From assembly GCF_003096675.1 (NCBI RefSeq), contig NZ_QEKW01000001.1, positions 1 to 64,000 on the forward strand: DNA of 64,000 nucleotides. The letters are read 5' to 3'. Position numbers and translations under genes: made by a program. Source of the DNA: Actinomycetospora cinnamomea (GTDB lineage Bacteria; Actinomycetota; Actinomycetes; Mycobacteriales; Pseudonocardiaceae). The notes below the pieces were generated by a model. It did not search any database, had not been told where the DNA came from, and saw nothing but the letters and a program-made list of their open reading frames with translations. Below are positions 7,262 through 16,205 of this stretch, one piece after another. Numbering within the stretch: position 1 is the stretch's first letter; every line of letters begins with the position of its first letter.

Positions 7262-8173
7262 TCACGTCCCCGGTTCGGCGAGCCCGAGAACGGTGAGCCC
7301 GAGCCCTCGCCACCGGGCCGCCCGCCGTGGGCGTCCCTCGACGACGGCCACGACCGTGTAGCGGTCGCGGACGTGGGCGTCGAACAGGCCGAGCGCGACG
7401 GCGTCCTCGCCGCGCCGGCGGCCGGGCGGGCGCAGCAGCACGGTGTCGACGGGCACCGGCACCCGGCGGGCGAGCCACGACGTGACGGCGGCCCGCTCCT
7501 CCTCGGGGCGCGCCGAGAGCGCCACGACCCGGTGCCCGGCGGCCGCCAGGGCGGCCAGGACCTCGACCGCCGCCGCCACCGGGACGTCCTCCGGGTGGTC
7601 GGGATCCGGCGGGTCGGCCTGCGCCAGCACGCCCTCGACCACGACCAGGACCGCGCTGGGGGTCCCCGGCACCGGCCGGTACGGCGCCCCGCCGGCCGAC
7701 GAGAGCCGCGGGGGCGGGGCCAGCGGGGCGGGGCGGCCGGTGACGGGGTCGAGGTAGCGCGCGTGCAGGTCGCGCAGCGTGTCCTCCCCGACGTGCTCCG
7801 GCCCGTTGCGGGCGGCGTCGCGGCGGATGCACTCCTCGAGGTCGGCGACGACGTCCTCGACGTGCCAGCAGGCTCCGCAGGCCTCGGCGAGGGCGAGCCA
7901 GCGCCGGGCCACGGCGGCGCGCAGGTTGGTGGCGTCGACGACGACGTCCACCCCCGCGAGCAGGGTGCTGCGCACGAGCTGCCACTCCGCCGCCGAGATC
8001 CGCCGCTCCACCGCGTCCACCGGCGTCGAGTAGGCGGGGTCGGCCATGCTGCGGCGCAGGTCGTCCCGGTTGACCCGCAGGATCGACCCGGGCCGCCGCG
8101 ACGCGACCAGCGCCCGCGCCCACGTCGACTTCCCCGACGCGGGCAGCCCACGGGTCAGGTGGAGGGTGGGCAC
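7262..8173 (-). CDS. Pnkp-like polynucleotide kinase with degenerate HAD phosphatase domain
   Basis: 303 residues. The N-terminal kinase has Walker A GLPASGKST (residues 9-17), the RVNRDDLR motif that binds polynucleotide ends, and VVVDATNL as the second acidic strand, as in T4 polynucleotide kinase. The second half aligns by order with the HAD 3'-phosphatase: SARPEEER, LLRPPGRRRGED, LFDAHVRDRY, LGLTVLGLAEP. The catalytic DxDGT is VVEGVLA (178-184) instead, the usual Lys before LFD is missing, and the late acidic DDR is VEGRP. The phosphatase half therefore looks inactive. It would phosphorylate 5'-OH ends in RNA or DNA repair; substrate unknown. Confidence 0.75.
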   Translation of the reverse strand: MPTLHLTRGLPASGKSTWARALVASRRPGSILRVNRDDLRRSMADPAYSTPVDAVERRISAAEWQLVRSTLLAGVDVVVDATNLRAAVARRWLALAEACGACWHVEDVVADLEECIRRDAARNGPEHVGEDTLRDLHARYLDPVTGRPAPLAPPPRLSSAGGAPYRPVPGTPSAVLVVVEGVLAQADPPDPDHPEDVPVAAAVEVLAALAAAGHRVVALSARPEEERAAVTSWLARRVPVPVDTVLLRPPGRRRGEDAVALGLFDAHVRDRYTVVAVVEGRPRRAARWRGLGLTVLGLAEPGT

Positions 8174-8178
8174 ACCCG

Positions 8179-8967
8179 TCAGGCGCGCGGGCGGGTGGCG
8201 GCGAGGATGAAGTCGGCGACCAGAGCCGGGTCGTCGGCCATCGGGACGTGTCCGCAGCCCGGCAGCACGTAGATCGCCGCGTCGGGCAGCGCGCGGCGCA
8301 GCCGCTCGGACTGCCAGCGCGGGAGCAGGAAGTCGCGCGAGCCCCAGCCGACGGTGGTCGGGACGGCGGCGCGGGCGGGCACCGTCCAGCTGCCGAGGTG
8401 CGAGAGCATCGTCGCGAACGACGAGCGCGGGCGGCTCAGCCCCTGCAGGTCGGCGGCCATCTGTTCGGCCTCGATGCGCGAGGGGTGGGCCAGGAGCAGG
8501 CCGACCAGGGCGGTGCGCAGGACCGGCGTGGCGAGCATCCGCTCCAGGCGCGCCGCCGAGACGGTCGCCAGCAGCGCGTGCGCCCCGCCCAGGACCGCCC
8601 GGGCGTAGACCCGCTCGAGGCGCGACCAGAACCCCGCGGGCGAGAGCGCGGTGGCCGAGCGCACCGAGCCGCGCGCGGCGAGCTCGAGGGCGATGAGCCC
8701 GCCGAGGGAGTTGCCGACGACGTGCGGGCGGTCGATCCCCTGCGCGGTGCAGAACGCCTCGACCGCGTCGGCGAGCGGGCCGACGTCACCGCGGTAGCCG
8801 GGCGGCAGGTCGGGTGACTCGCCGTGGTCGGGCAGGTCGAGCGCCCAGAGCTCGCGCTCCTTCTCCAGCAGCGGCACCACCAGGTCCCAGCCCTGCCGCC
8901 GGTGGGTGATGCCGTGCATCAGGACGACCGGCTCCCCGGTGCCGGTGCGGGTGTGGGCCAGCTCCAC
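8179..8967 (-). CDS. Alpha/beta hydrolase
   Basis: 262 residues from GTG at 8967, which follows GGAGGAGG. Fold markers: the oxyanion strand VVLMHGITHRRQGWD, the nucleophile elbow VGNSLGG (Ser), an acidic residue in WGSRDFLL and the catalytic His in LPGCGHVPMADDP. A lid of about 60 residues lies between. Substrate unknown; the lipase/esterase-like cap suggests small hydrophobic esters. It is convergent with nothing and sits between a quinone oxidoreductase and the Pnkp-like kinase on the same strand, 23 bp after the former. Confidence 0.85.
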   Translation of the reverse strand: MELAHTRTGTGEPVVLMHGITHRRQGWDLVVPLLEKERELWALDLPDHGESPDLPPGYRGDVGPLADAVEAFCTAQGIDRPHVVGNSLGGLIALELAARGSVRSATALSPAGFWSRLERVYARAVLGGAHALLATVSAARLERMLATPVLRTALVGLLLAHPSRIEAEQMAADLQGLSRPRSSFATMLSHLGSWTVPARAAVPTTVGWGSRDFLLPRWQSERLRRALPDAAIYVLPGCGHVPMADDPALVADFILAATRPRA

Positions 8968-8990
8968 GACGTCCTCCTCCGGTGGGGTGC

Positions 8991-9962
8991 TCAGGCGCGC
9001 GGGTGGACGACGACCTTGCCCGTGACGCGCCGCTCGGCCAGCTCGCCGATCGCCGACGCGGCCTCGGCCAGCGGGTAGGTCGCGCTGATCGGCGGCGCGA
9101 GCCGGCCGCTCGCGATGTCGTCGTACATCGCGTCCCACTGCCGGCGCATGAACCCGGGGCGCTTCGAGGCGTAGGCGCCCCAGCCGGCGCCGACGACGGA
9201 GGTGTTGTTCAGCAGCAGCCGGTTGACCTTCACGGTGGGGATCTCGCCCGCGGTGAAGCCGACGACGGCCAAGCGACCGCCGTCGCCGAGGCTGCGCAGG
9301 GAGTCGGTGAAGCGGTCACCGCCGACCGGGTCGACGACGACGTCGACACCACGCCCCCCGGTGATCTCCTTGGCGGCGTCCTTGAAACCCTCGACCGGCA
9401 CCCAGTGGTCGGCGCCCGCGGCCGTGGCGACCTCGCCCTTGCCCTCGGACGACACGACCGCGATGACCGTCGCACCGCGAGCCTTCGCGAACTGGATGCA
9501 CGCCACGCCCACCCCGCCGGCGGCGCCGTGGACGAGCACCGTCTCGCCCTTCGCCAGGTGCGCACGGGTCTCGAGCACGAAGTGCGCGGTGAGGTAGTTC
9601 ATCGGCAGCCCGGCGCCCACGTCGAACGAGACCGCGTCGGGCAGGGGGAAGACGGTCTCGGTGGGGGACGCCACGGTGGCGGCGAACCCGCCGAGCACCG
9701 GCAGCGCCGCCACCCGGTCGCCCGCGGAGAACCCCGAGCCCTCGGGCGCCTCGCGCACGGTGCCGGCGACCTCGCTGCCCAGCAGGAACGGCAGCTCTGG
9801 CTTCATCTGGTACTCGCCGCGTGTGAGCAGCAGGTCGGGGAAGACGACGCCGGCCGCCTCGACGTCGATGAGCACCTGGTCGCCGCCGGCCGTCGGCTCG
9901 TCGACCTCGTTGACCTCCACCGCGTCCGGCCCGTCGAGCCGGACGACCTGTACCGCGCGCAC
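8991..9962 (-). CDS. NADPH:quinone oxidoreductase-type medium-chain reductase
   Basis: 323 residues, MDR superfamily without structural zinc. The N-terminal GroES-like domain contains PDLLLTRGEYQMKPELPF, with the lineage motif LLGSEVAGTV. The Rossmann domain has VLVHGAAGGVGVACIQFAK (GxGxxG variant AAGGVG) for NADPH, and GVDVVVDPVGGDRF. It would reduce quinones or other electrophilic carbonyls. GGGAGG precedes the GTG start. Probably co-transcribed with the downstream hydrolase. Confidence 0.87.
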   Translation of the reverse strand: MRAVQVVRLDGPDAVEVNEVDEPTAGGDQVLIDVEAAGVVFPDLLLTRGEYQMKPELPFLLGSEVAGTVREAPEGSGFSAGDRVAALPVLGGFAATVASPTETVFPLPDAVSFDVGAGLPMNYLTAHFVLETRAHLAKGETVLVHGAAGGVGVACIQFAKARGATVIAVVSSEGKGEVATAAGADHWVPVEGFKDAAKEITGGRGVDVVVDPVGGDRFTDSLRSLGDGGRLAVVGFTAGEIPTVKVNRLLLNNTSVVGAGWGAYASKRPGFMRRQWDAMYDDIASGRLAPPISATYPLAEAASAIGELAERRVTGKVVVHPRA

Positions 9963-10026
9963 CGCGACCTCCCTGCACCGCCCGGACCGTCAGCCGTGAC
10001 GGTTCTACAGGAGTCGGGGGGCGCTG

Positions 10027-10650
10027 TCAGGTGAAGCGGTGCACCGTCGTCCGGGTCGTCGCCCCGCCCTCGAGGTCCGCGGTGCCGGTGACCTCGTACA
10101 CGCCGAGGGCGGTGCAGCGGCGCCGCGGGAGGTACTCGCGGCCCGGGTCGCCCACGATCACCTCGACACCCGCCGCGACGGCCTCGTCGCAGAAGCGCTC
10201 CACGTGGCGGGCCATCGGCTGCTCGTAGAACACGTCGCCGGCCAGCACCACGTCGATGTCGAGCTCGGTGCTCCCGCCGAGCACGTCGCCCACGACCTCG
10301 ACGGCCACGCCGTTCGCCTCGGCGTTGAGCCCCACCGCGGCGCGGGCGCGGGCGTCGGAGTCCGAGGCGATCACCGCGCCGGCTCCGGCGCGCGCCGCGG
10401 CGATGGCCACGAGCCCGGAACCCGCGGCGAGGTCGAGCACCCGGCGCCCCCGCACGAGCTCGGGATGGTCGAGGACGTGGCGGGCCAGGGCCTGGCCACC
10501 CACCCAGGCGAACGCCCAGAACGGCGGGGCCTCCTCGTCGAGCGCCGACCACGCGCGGTGGATGTCGTCGGCGAGCAGAAGGGTGATCTCGGGGACGTGC
10601 GGGGGGTGTCCGGGCCGGGTCCAGTCGCGGATCCCGTCACCGTCCGTCAT
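10027..10650 (-). CDS. Class I SAM-dependent methyltransferase (ETFB-lysine/Nnt1-like)
   Basis: 207 residues from ATG at 10650, after GGAG. The segment PPFWAFAWVGGQALARHVLD is characteristic of the METTL20/Nnt1-like protein-lysine or nicotinamide methyltransferase group. SAM motif I is VLDLAAGSGLVAIAAARAG, and motif II/III include VIASDSDARA and DVVLAGDVFYEQPMA. The most likely target is a protein lysine such as an electron-transfer flavoprotein; the substrate is inference. A TTG codon at 10665 gives a longer frame that is less likely. Confidence 0.75.
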   Translation of the reverse strand: MTDGDGIRDWTRPGHPPHVPEITLLLADDIHRAWSALDEEAPPFWAFAWVGGQALARHVLDHPELVRGRRVLDLAAGSGLVAIAAARAGAGAVIASDSDARARAAVGLNAEANGVAVEVVGDVLGGSTELDIDVVLAGDVFYEQPMARHVERFCDEAVAAGVEVIVGDPGREYLPRRRCTALGVYEVTGTADLEGGATTRTTVHRFT

Positions 10651-10778
10651 CCCCCGCTCCGACAAGAGACGCCGCAGGGATGCAGCGCGCGGGGCCGGGC
10701 GTCCCTACGCTGGACGCGGCGCCCGGACCCGGGTCGCGAGGAGGACCGTCGACCAGCGAGCCGTCCGAGGAGGCCGTC

Positions 10779-11036
10779 ATGACCGTCACGCCCGTCGGCC
10801 CGACCGACCCCCCGACCGAGGAGGACGCCGTCCTGCTCTACGTCGGCGGCCCGCTCGACGGCCGGGTGGAGGTCCGCGAGGCGCGGCACGGCGCCCCGTT
10901 GCCGGTGGTGACCCACACCCATCTCCACGACGGCCCGAAGGTCGTCCACGTCTACGACCTGCACCCGCTCACCCCTGCCGCCGGCGTGTACCACCTGCGG
11001 CCGGCCGAGGTGCCGGTCGACACGGCCGCGGGGTAG
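10779..11036 (+). CDS. Small hypothetical protein
   Basis: 85 residues from ATG at 10779 with GAGGAGG 5 nt upstream. No domain recognised. It contains YVGGPLDGRVEV and THTHLHDGPKVVHVYDLHP, then Y-H-L, a beta-rich pattern with five His. Similar P-L-D-G short proteins appear in actinobacteria and phage genomes without known function. It converges on the TetR-type gene, with one base between the stops. Confidence 0.6.
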   Translation: MTVTPVGPTDPPTEEDAVLLYVGGPLDGRVEVREARHGAPLPVVTHTHLHDGPKVVHVYDLHPLTPAAGVYHLRPAEVPVDTAAG

Positions 11037-11037
11037 C

Positions 11038-11688
11038 TCACTCCGCACCGTCGTCGTCCTCGGGCAGGCGCAGGAGCAGGCGCAGGACGCGGCTGTAGAG
11101 GTCGCCGGGGACCGCGTCCTCCCCCAGGACACGGCGCAGGCGGATCAGCCCGTGGTAGAGCGCCGCCGCGGCGACGACGAACTCGTCGTCGCGGACGGCG
11201 GCCCGGACGGCCGGGTCGAGGTCCTCCCAGGCGCGGTGGAGCTCGGCCGTCGCGACCCGGGCCAGCCGCACCTCGTGCTCGGCGAGGCGCTCGGCGAACT
11301 CCGGGTGGCGCACCGCGTAGAGCCACACCTCGGCGTCGAGCAGGGCCTCCTCGCGCGAGTCGGCGACGTCGGAGACGAGCTGGTCGAGCGCGGCGAACGT
11401 CTCCCGCGCGCTCCCCCGGACCAGCGCGGCCTTGTGGTGGACGTCGGCCGACGTCTGGTCCTCGACGAGCGCGGTGAACAGCGCCTCCTTGCTCGCGAAG
11501 TGCACGTACACCGAGCCGACCGACACCCCGGCAGTGCGCGCGATCTCCTCCACCGACGCCGGTCCGTAGCCGCGCTCGGCGAAGACCCGGCGGGCGGCCA
11601 CGAGAAGCGCCTGGCGGGTGCGGGCCTTGGTGGCGGCGCGGCGGCCGAGCGGCGCCGCCGGTGCTGCCGTCTCGCCGCGTTCGCTCAC
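11038..11688 (-). CDS. TetR-family transcriptional regulator
   Basis: 216 residues. The N-terminal TetR_N domain reads RQALLVAARRVFAERGYGPA, SVEEIARTAGVSVGSVYVHF, ASKEALFTALVE, the standard three-helix DNA-binding unit. The rest is an all-helical ligand and dimer domain. GTG at 11688 is chosen because GGGAGG lies 6 nt upstream; longer frames overlap the helicase start region. It is divergent from the DUF3516 helicase gene, 120 bp away. Effector unknown. Confidence 0.85.
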   Translation of the reverse strand: MSERGETAAPAAPLGRRAATKARTRQALLVAARRVFAERGYGPASVEEIARTAGVSVGSVYVHFASKEALFTALVEDQTSADVHHKAALVRGSARETFAALDQLVSDVADSREEALLDAEVWLYAVRHPEFAERLAEHEVRLARVATAELHRAWEDLDPAVRAAVRDDEFVVAAAALYHGLIRLRRVLGEDAVPGDLYSRVLRLLLRLPEDDDGAE

Positions 11689-11807
11689 GCGCCTCCCTCC
11701 CCCTGCGCCGTCGGAGCAGCGCTGGTACCCGTGCAGTGACGAAGCGTAACCCGCGGCCGTGCCCCGGCCCGCTCGTGCGCGCCCGACCTCGCGGGACAAT
11801 GGCGGGG

Positions 11808-14357
11808 ATGACCACCTCCACCGCCCTGCTCGCCCGCCCGGGAGCCGACCCCGACGAGCTCTACGAGGGGTTCGCCGAGTGGGCCGCCGAGCGGGGCCTG
11901 GAGCTCTACCCCGCGCAGTCCGAGGCGCTCATCGAGCTCGTGTCGGGCTCCAACGTGATCCTCTCCACGCCGACGGGGTCGGGGAAGTCGCTGGTCGCGC
12001 TGGGTGCGCACGTCGCCGCGCTGTCGCGCGGGCACCGCACCGTCTACACGGCGCCGATCAAGGCGCTGGTGTCGGAGAAGTTCTTCGCCCTCGGCTTGCA
12101 GCTGGGCTACGCGCAGGTCGGGATGCTCACGGGCGACGCCGCGGTCAACCCGGAGGCCCCGGTCATCTGTTGCACCGCGGAGGTGCTGGCCAACTGGGCA
12201 CTGCGCGAGGGCGAGAACGCCCAGGTCGGCTCCGTGATCATGGACGAGTTCCACTTCTACGCCGATCCCGAGCGCGGCTGGGCGTGGCAGGTGCCGCTCA
12301 TCGAGCTACCGCAGGCCCAGTTCCTGCTCATGTCGGCGACGCTCGGCGACGTCTCGTTCTTCGCCGAGGACCTGACCCGGCGCACCGGCCGCGAGACCGC
12401 GGTCGTCGCGCACACCGAGCGCCCGGTGCCGCTGTCGTTCCGCTACGCCCGCACGCCCCTGCACGAGACGATCACCGAGCTGCTGGCGGGCCAGCAGGCG
12501 CCCGTGTACGTCGTGCACACCACGCAGGCGGCGGCCGTGGAGCAGGCCCAGGCCCTGATGAGCCTCAACGTGTGCTCGAAGGCCGAGAAGGAGCAGATCG
12601 CCGAGCTGATCGGCGCGTTCCGCTTCACCGCCGGGTTCGGCAAGACGCTCTCGCGGCTGGTGCGTCACGGCATCGGCGTGCACCACGCCGGGATGCTGCC
12701 CAAGTACCGGCGGCTGGTGGAGACGCTCGCCCAGGCCGGGCTGCTCAAGCTCATCTGCGGCACCGACACCCTCGGGGTCGGGATCAACGTGCCCATCCGG
12801 ACCGTGCTGTTCACCGCCCTGACCAAGTTCGACGGCCAGCGGGTGCGCCACCTGCGGGCGCGCGAGTTCCACCAGGTCGCGGGCCGCGCGGGGCGGGCCG
12901 GGCACGACACCGCGGGCTACGTCGTCGCCCAGGCCCCGGAGCACGAGATGGAGAACGCCAAGCGCCTCGCCAAGGCCGGCGACGACGTCAAGAAGCAACG
13001 ACGCGTCGTGCGGGTGAAGCCGCCCGAGGGTTTCGTGTCGTGGTCGGAGAAGACGCTCGAGCGCCTCGTCGAGGCCCAGCCCGAGCCACTGACCAGTCAG
13101 TTCCGGGTGTCGACGGCGATGCTGCTGCAGGTCGCGCAGCGGCAGCAGCCGTTCTTCGCGGCGATGCGCCACCTGCTCGAGGACAACCATGCCGACCGCC
13201 CGACCCAACGCCGGCTGATCCTGCGGGCGATCGCGCTCTACCGCGGGCTGCTCGAGGCCGACGTCGTCGAGCGCGTCGAGACCGATGCCGGACCGGACGT
13301 GCGCCTGGTCGACGACCTGCAGGTCGACTTCGCGCTCAACCAGCCGCTCTCGCCGTTCGCGCTCGCGGCGTTCGAGCTGCTGGACAAGGAGTCGCCGACC
13401 TACGCCCTCGACCTGGTCTCGGTGGTCGAGGCGACGCTCGACGACCCGAAGCAGGTGCTGCGCGCCCAGGAGAACAAGGCCCGCGGCGAGGCCGTGCAGG
13501 CGATGAAGGCCGAGGGCATCGAGTACGAGGAGCGCATGGAGCTCCTCGAGGACGTGACGTGGCCGAAGCCGCTGTCCGAGCTGCTGTCGGCCGCGTACGA
13601 GTCCTACCGGTCGGGCCATCCGTGGGTCGCCGACCACGAGCTCGCGCCCAAGTCGGTGGTCCGCGACCTCTACGAGCGCGCGATGACCTTCACCGAGTAC
13701 GTCTCGTACTACGGCATCGCCCGCTCCGAGGGCCTGGTCCTGCGCTACCTCACCGACGCCTTCCGGGCGCTGCGCCAGACCATCCCGGAGACCGCGCGCA
13801 CCGAGGACCTCGACGACCTCGTGGCCTGGCTCGGCGAGCTCGTGCGCCAGACCGACTCGTCGTTGCTGGACGAGTGGGAGAACCTGGCCGGGGCGGGTGG
13901 GGACGACACAGCGCTGGAGGCGGCGGGTGAGGACGCAGCCGCCCGGGCCACCCCAGGAGGGGACGAGCACAGCCCGCCGCCGGTCACGCGCAACGAGCGC
14001 GCCTTCCGGGTGCTGGTGCGCAACGAGATGTTCCGCCGGGTCGAGCTCTTCGCCCGCCGCTCCCCCGCCGACCTCGCGGCGCTGTCCGAGGACGGCCCGG
14101 ACGCCGAGACCTGGGCAGCGGCGATGGAGGAGTACTTCGCCGAGTACCCGACGGTCGGCGCCGGCCCGGACGCGCGCGGCCCGGCGTTCTTCCGCTTGAC
14201 CGAGGACGGGCGCACCTGGCACGTCCGCCAGGTCCTCGACGACCCCGAGGGCGACCACGACTGGGCCATCAGCGCCGACGTCGACCTCGACGCCTCCGAC
14301 GAGCTCGGCGCCGCGGCCGTGCACGTGACGGCGGTGGGGCCGATGGCGACCGCTTAG
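11808..14357 (+). CDS. DUF3516-type Ski2-like DEAD/DEAH-box RNA helicase
   Basis: About 849 residues. Helicase motifs in order: Q-like YPAQSEALIELVSG, motif I STPTGSGKSLVA, Ia TAPIKALVSEKFF, Ib TGDAAVN, motif II DEFHFYADP (DEFH, as in Ski2-like proteins), motif III MSATLGD, motif IV-V VHHAGMLPKYRR with GTDTLGVGINVPIRTV, motif [15 protein letters not shown]. The C-terminal ~350 residues are the DUF3516 region. Such proteins are widespread in actinobacteria and presumed to unwind structured RNA. ATG at 11799 is an equally possible start. Its TAG stop overlaps the stop of the converging MarR gene. Confidence 0.9.
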   Translation: MTTSTALLARPGADPDELYEGFAEWAAERGLELYPAQSEALIELVSGSNVILSTPTGSGKSLVALGAHVAALSRGHRTVYTAPIKALVSEKFFALGLQLGYAQVGMLTGDAAVNPEAPVICCTAEVLANWALREGENAQVGSVIMDEFHFYADPERGWAWQVPLIELPQAQFLLMSATLGDVSFFAEDLTRRTGRETAVVAHTERPVPLSFRYARTPLHETITELLAGQQAPVYVVHTTQAAAVEQAQALMSLNVCSKAEKEQIAELIGAFRFTAGFGKTLSRLVRHGIGVHHAGMLPKYRRLVETLAQAGLLKLICGTDTLGVGINVPIRTVLFTALTKFDGQRVRHLRAREFHQVAGRAGRAGHDTAGYVVAQAPEHEMENAKRLAKAGDDVKKQRRVVRVKPPEGFVSWSEKTLERLVEAQPEPLTSQFRVSTAMLLQVAQRQQPFFAAMRHLLEDNHADRPTQRRLILRAIALYRGLLEADVVERVETDAGPDVRLVDDLQVDFALNQPLSPFALAAFELLDKESPTYALDLVSVVEATLDDPKQVLRAQENKARGEAVQAMKAEGIEYEERMELLEDVTWPKPLSELLSAAYESYRSGHPWVADHELAPKSVVRDLYERAMTFTEYVSYYGIARSEGLVLRYLTDAFRALRQTIPETARTEDLDDLVAWLGELVRQTDSSLLDEWENLAGAGGDDTALEAAGEDAAARATPGGDEHSPPPVTRNERAFRVLVRNEMFRRVELFARRSPADLAALSEDGPDAETWAAAMEEYFAEYPTVGAGPDARGPAFFRLTEDGRTWHVRQVLDDPEGDHDWAISADVDLDASDELGAAAVHVTAVGPMATA

Positions 14358-14923
14358 CGTGCCCACCACGGGGTCGACGTGTCGGCTGCGCGGGCCCGTC
14401 GCCGCGCGGCGAGCAGGCGCTCGTTCGCTGCCGCGTCGGCGAGGGTCTGCGCCTGGGAGAACAGTCGATTCGCCATCCCCACCAGCGCGATGGCGACGGC
14501 AGCGTGCCGCCGGTCGCGCAGGTCGTGGTCGACGACGAGGTCCGTGACCCGACGTCGCAGCGTCGCGCGCAGGTCGGCGAGAACCGCGTCCCGACGCGCG
14601 TGCGGGCGCAGCCGCACCTCGACCTCCTGCTCGCGGCCCTGCGGCGCTCGCCGGTCGATGTGGCCGGCCTTCTCCAGGCGGTGCAGCAGCTTCCACACCG
14701 CGCTCCGCGTCAGCCCCAGTTGCTGACCGATCCGGTTGCTCGTCATGGTCCCGTGCCGCCGGCAGAGGTCCAGGCAGAGGAGCTCAGCGGGCGACAGCCC
14801 CAGTCGGCGGGCCACCTCGTCGCGATATCGCTGCAGCGTCGGTCCGAGATCGTCGAGCAGCAGGGTGAGCAGCTCGTCGGTCGCCCGCGCCGCCTCGTCG
14901 TCGACACGCTCCACGGCGCTCAT
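14354..14923 (-). CDS. MarR-family transcriptional regulator
   Basis: 189 residues. wHTH: LSPAELLCLDLCRRHGTM, TSNRIGQQLGLTRSAVWKLL (recognition helix), HRLEKAGHIDRRAPQGREQE for the wing. Helices at both ends would dimerise. ATG at 14923 was preferred over upstream codons that would run through the operator-like repeats. The following 157-bp gap contains two near-identical palindromes that are probable binding sites. It shares its direction with the AraC-type gene upstream. Ligand unknown. Confidence 0.82.
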   Translation of the reverse strand: MSAVERVDDEAARATDELLTLLLDDLGPTLQRYRDEVARRLGLSPAELLCLDLCRRHGTMTSNRIGQQLGLTRSAVWKLLHRLEKAGHIDRRAPQGREQEVEVRLRPHARRDAVLADLRATLRRRVTDLVVDHDLRDRRHAAVAIALVGMANRLFSQAQTLADAAANERLLAARRRARAADTSTPWWAR

Positions 14924-14965
14924 CGTCACCGAGCGCCTCGTCTCGTGGGGTCGGTTCCGCAGAAC

Positions 14966-14982
14966 CGTTTCCTCGGGAAACG
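14966..14982. promoter_or_regulatory. Palindromic operator-like site 1
   Basis: CGTTTCCTCGGGAAACG: 7-bp arms CGTTTCC/GGAAACG around a 3-nt centre. Position is 43-59 bp upstream of the MarR gene start. The partner site at 15046 differs at one base. An overlapping smaller repeat, GGTTC-CGCA-GAACC, lies at 14953-14966. Confidence 0.6.
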
Positions 14983-15045
14983 CTGCTCTCGCCGCGGCCC
15001 GGCCGGCTGCTCCCCTGCGTCGCGTGGCGACCCGACCGCAGCAGC

Positions 15046-15062
15046 CGTTTCCCCGGGAAACG
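15046..15062. promoter_or_regulatory. Palindromic operator-like site 2
   Basis: CGTTTCCCCGGGAAACG, the same 7-bp arms as site 1, centred 80 bp from it and 19 bp past the stop codon of the AraC-type gene. Two spaced copies of the same 17-bp dyad in one gap suggest cooperative binding, most simply by the adjacent MarR protein. Confidence 0.6.
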
Positions 15063-15080
15063 CCTCCTCGCCGTCGCATC

Positions 15081-16058
15081 TCAGGCCCCGACGAGCAGCG
15101 GATCCTCCTCGCGGGTGCGGGCGCGCACGGCACCGGGCGGGGTGCCGACGACGCGGCGGAAGGCGCGGCTGAAGGCGGCCTCGGAGCGGTAGCCGAGCGA
15201 TGATGCGACGGCGGCGACGGTGGTGTCGCCCGCACGCAGGCGGTCGTGGGCGACGAGCATGCGCCAGCGGGTCACGTAGGTCATCACCGGCTCGCCGACG
15301 AGCGCGGTGAAGCGGGCCGCGAAGGTCGAGCGCGAGAGGGCCAGCTCGCGCGCGAGGCCGGCGACGGACCAGTCGCGGGCCGGATCGGCGTGGACGAGGG
15401 CCAGGGCACGCCCGATGTCGGGGTCGGCGAGCGCACCGAGCCAGCCGGTACGGGCCGCGGGGTCGTGGGCGAGCCACGCGCGCAGCATCTGGACGACGAG
15501 GACGTCGGCGAGCCGGGTGATCACGGCCTCGCCGCCGGGGCGGGTCTCCTCCACCTCGAGCGCGATGAGGCGCAGCGTGTCCTGCAGGCGCGCGGTCAGC
15601 GGGGAGACGGGCACGTGGACGATGTCGGGCATCAGCGCCACCAGCCGCTCGGCCATCGGGTGCTCCAGGCGGACGGCACCGCAGATCATCGTGGTCGTCG
15701 CACCGGACCCGCCGTAGCTGATCGAGGCGTAGCGGTCGCCGTACCAGGTGTGCGGCAGCGTCAGCACGTTCGGGATCGGGAGGTTCGGCGGCGGGTCGAC
15801 CGAGCGCATCGCGTGCCCCTCGCCGCGGGGCAGGAGCACGACGTCGGACGGCGACAGCGTCACCGCCTCCTCGCCCACCACGATCGTCGCCGTCCCCGAC
15901 GTCACGACGTGGAACCACAGGCAGCTCGGCGTCGCGGGCAGCGCCAGCCCCCAGGGCGCCCGCAGTTCGGAGGAGCAGTAGAAGGTCCCGCTCATCCGCA
16001 GGACGTGCAGGGCCTCCCCGACCGCGTCGGTCGGTCTCCACGGGGGCTGGGTCGGCAC
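15081..16058 (-). CDS. AraC-family regulator with cupin sensor domain
   Basis: 325 residues. The N-terminal cupin (AraC_binding/Cupin_6 type) is seen in SCLWFHVVTSGTATIVV, LSPSDVVLLPRGEGHAM. The C-terminal double HTH reads DWSVAGLARELALSRSTFAA, RFTALVGEPVMTYVTRWRML, AGDTTVAAVASSLGYRSEAA, FSRAFRRVVGTPPGAVR. It is divergent from the NmrA-like gene, a common arrangement for control of short redox enzymes. No good ribosome-binding site was seen for GTG at 16058; 16076 is an alternative. Ligand unknown. Confidence 0.85.
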   Translation of the reverse strand: MPTQPPWRPTDAVGEALHVLRMSGTFYCSSELRAPWGLALPATPSCLWFHVVTSGTATIVVGEEAVTLSPSDVVLLPRGEGHAMRSVDPPPNLPIPNVLTLPHTWYGDRYASISYGGSGATTTMICGAVRLEHPMAERLVALMPDIVHVPVSPLTARLQDTLRLIALEVEETRPGGEAVITRLADVLVVQMLRAWLAHDPAARTGWLGALADPDIGRALALVHADPARDWSVAGLARELALSRSTFAARFTALVGEPVMTYVTRWRMLVAHDRLRAGDTTVAAVASSLGYRSEAAFSRAFRRVVGTPPGAVRARTREEDPLLVGA

Positions 16059-16205
16059 CGGAGCAGCATCGGGCACCGAGGGACGCCGCGTCCACGTCCG
16101 CCGGACGAACGGACAAGGATCCCGGCGTCGCGGTGATGGCCCGTCCGGCTCCCGAGCTCGACGCTGGACGCATCGCACCGATGGACGAACGAAGGAGCCA
16201 CCACC

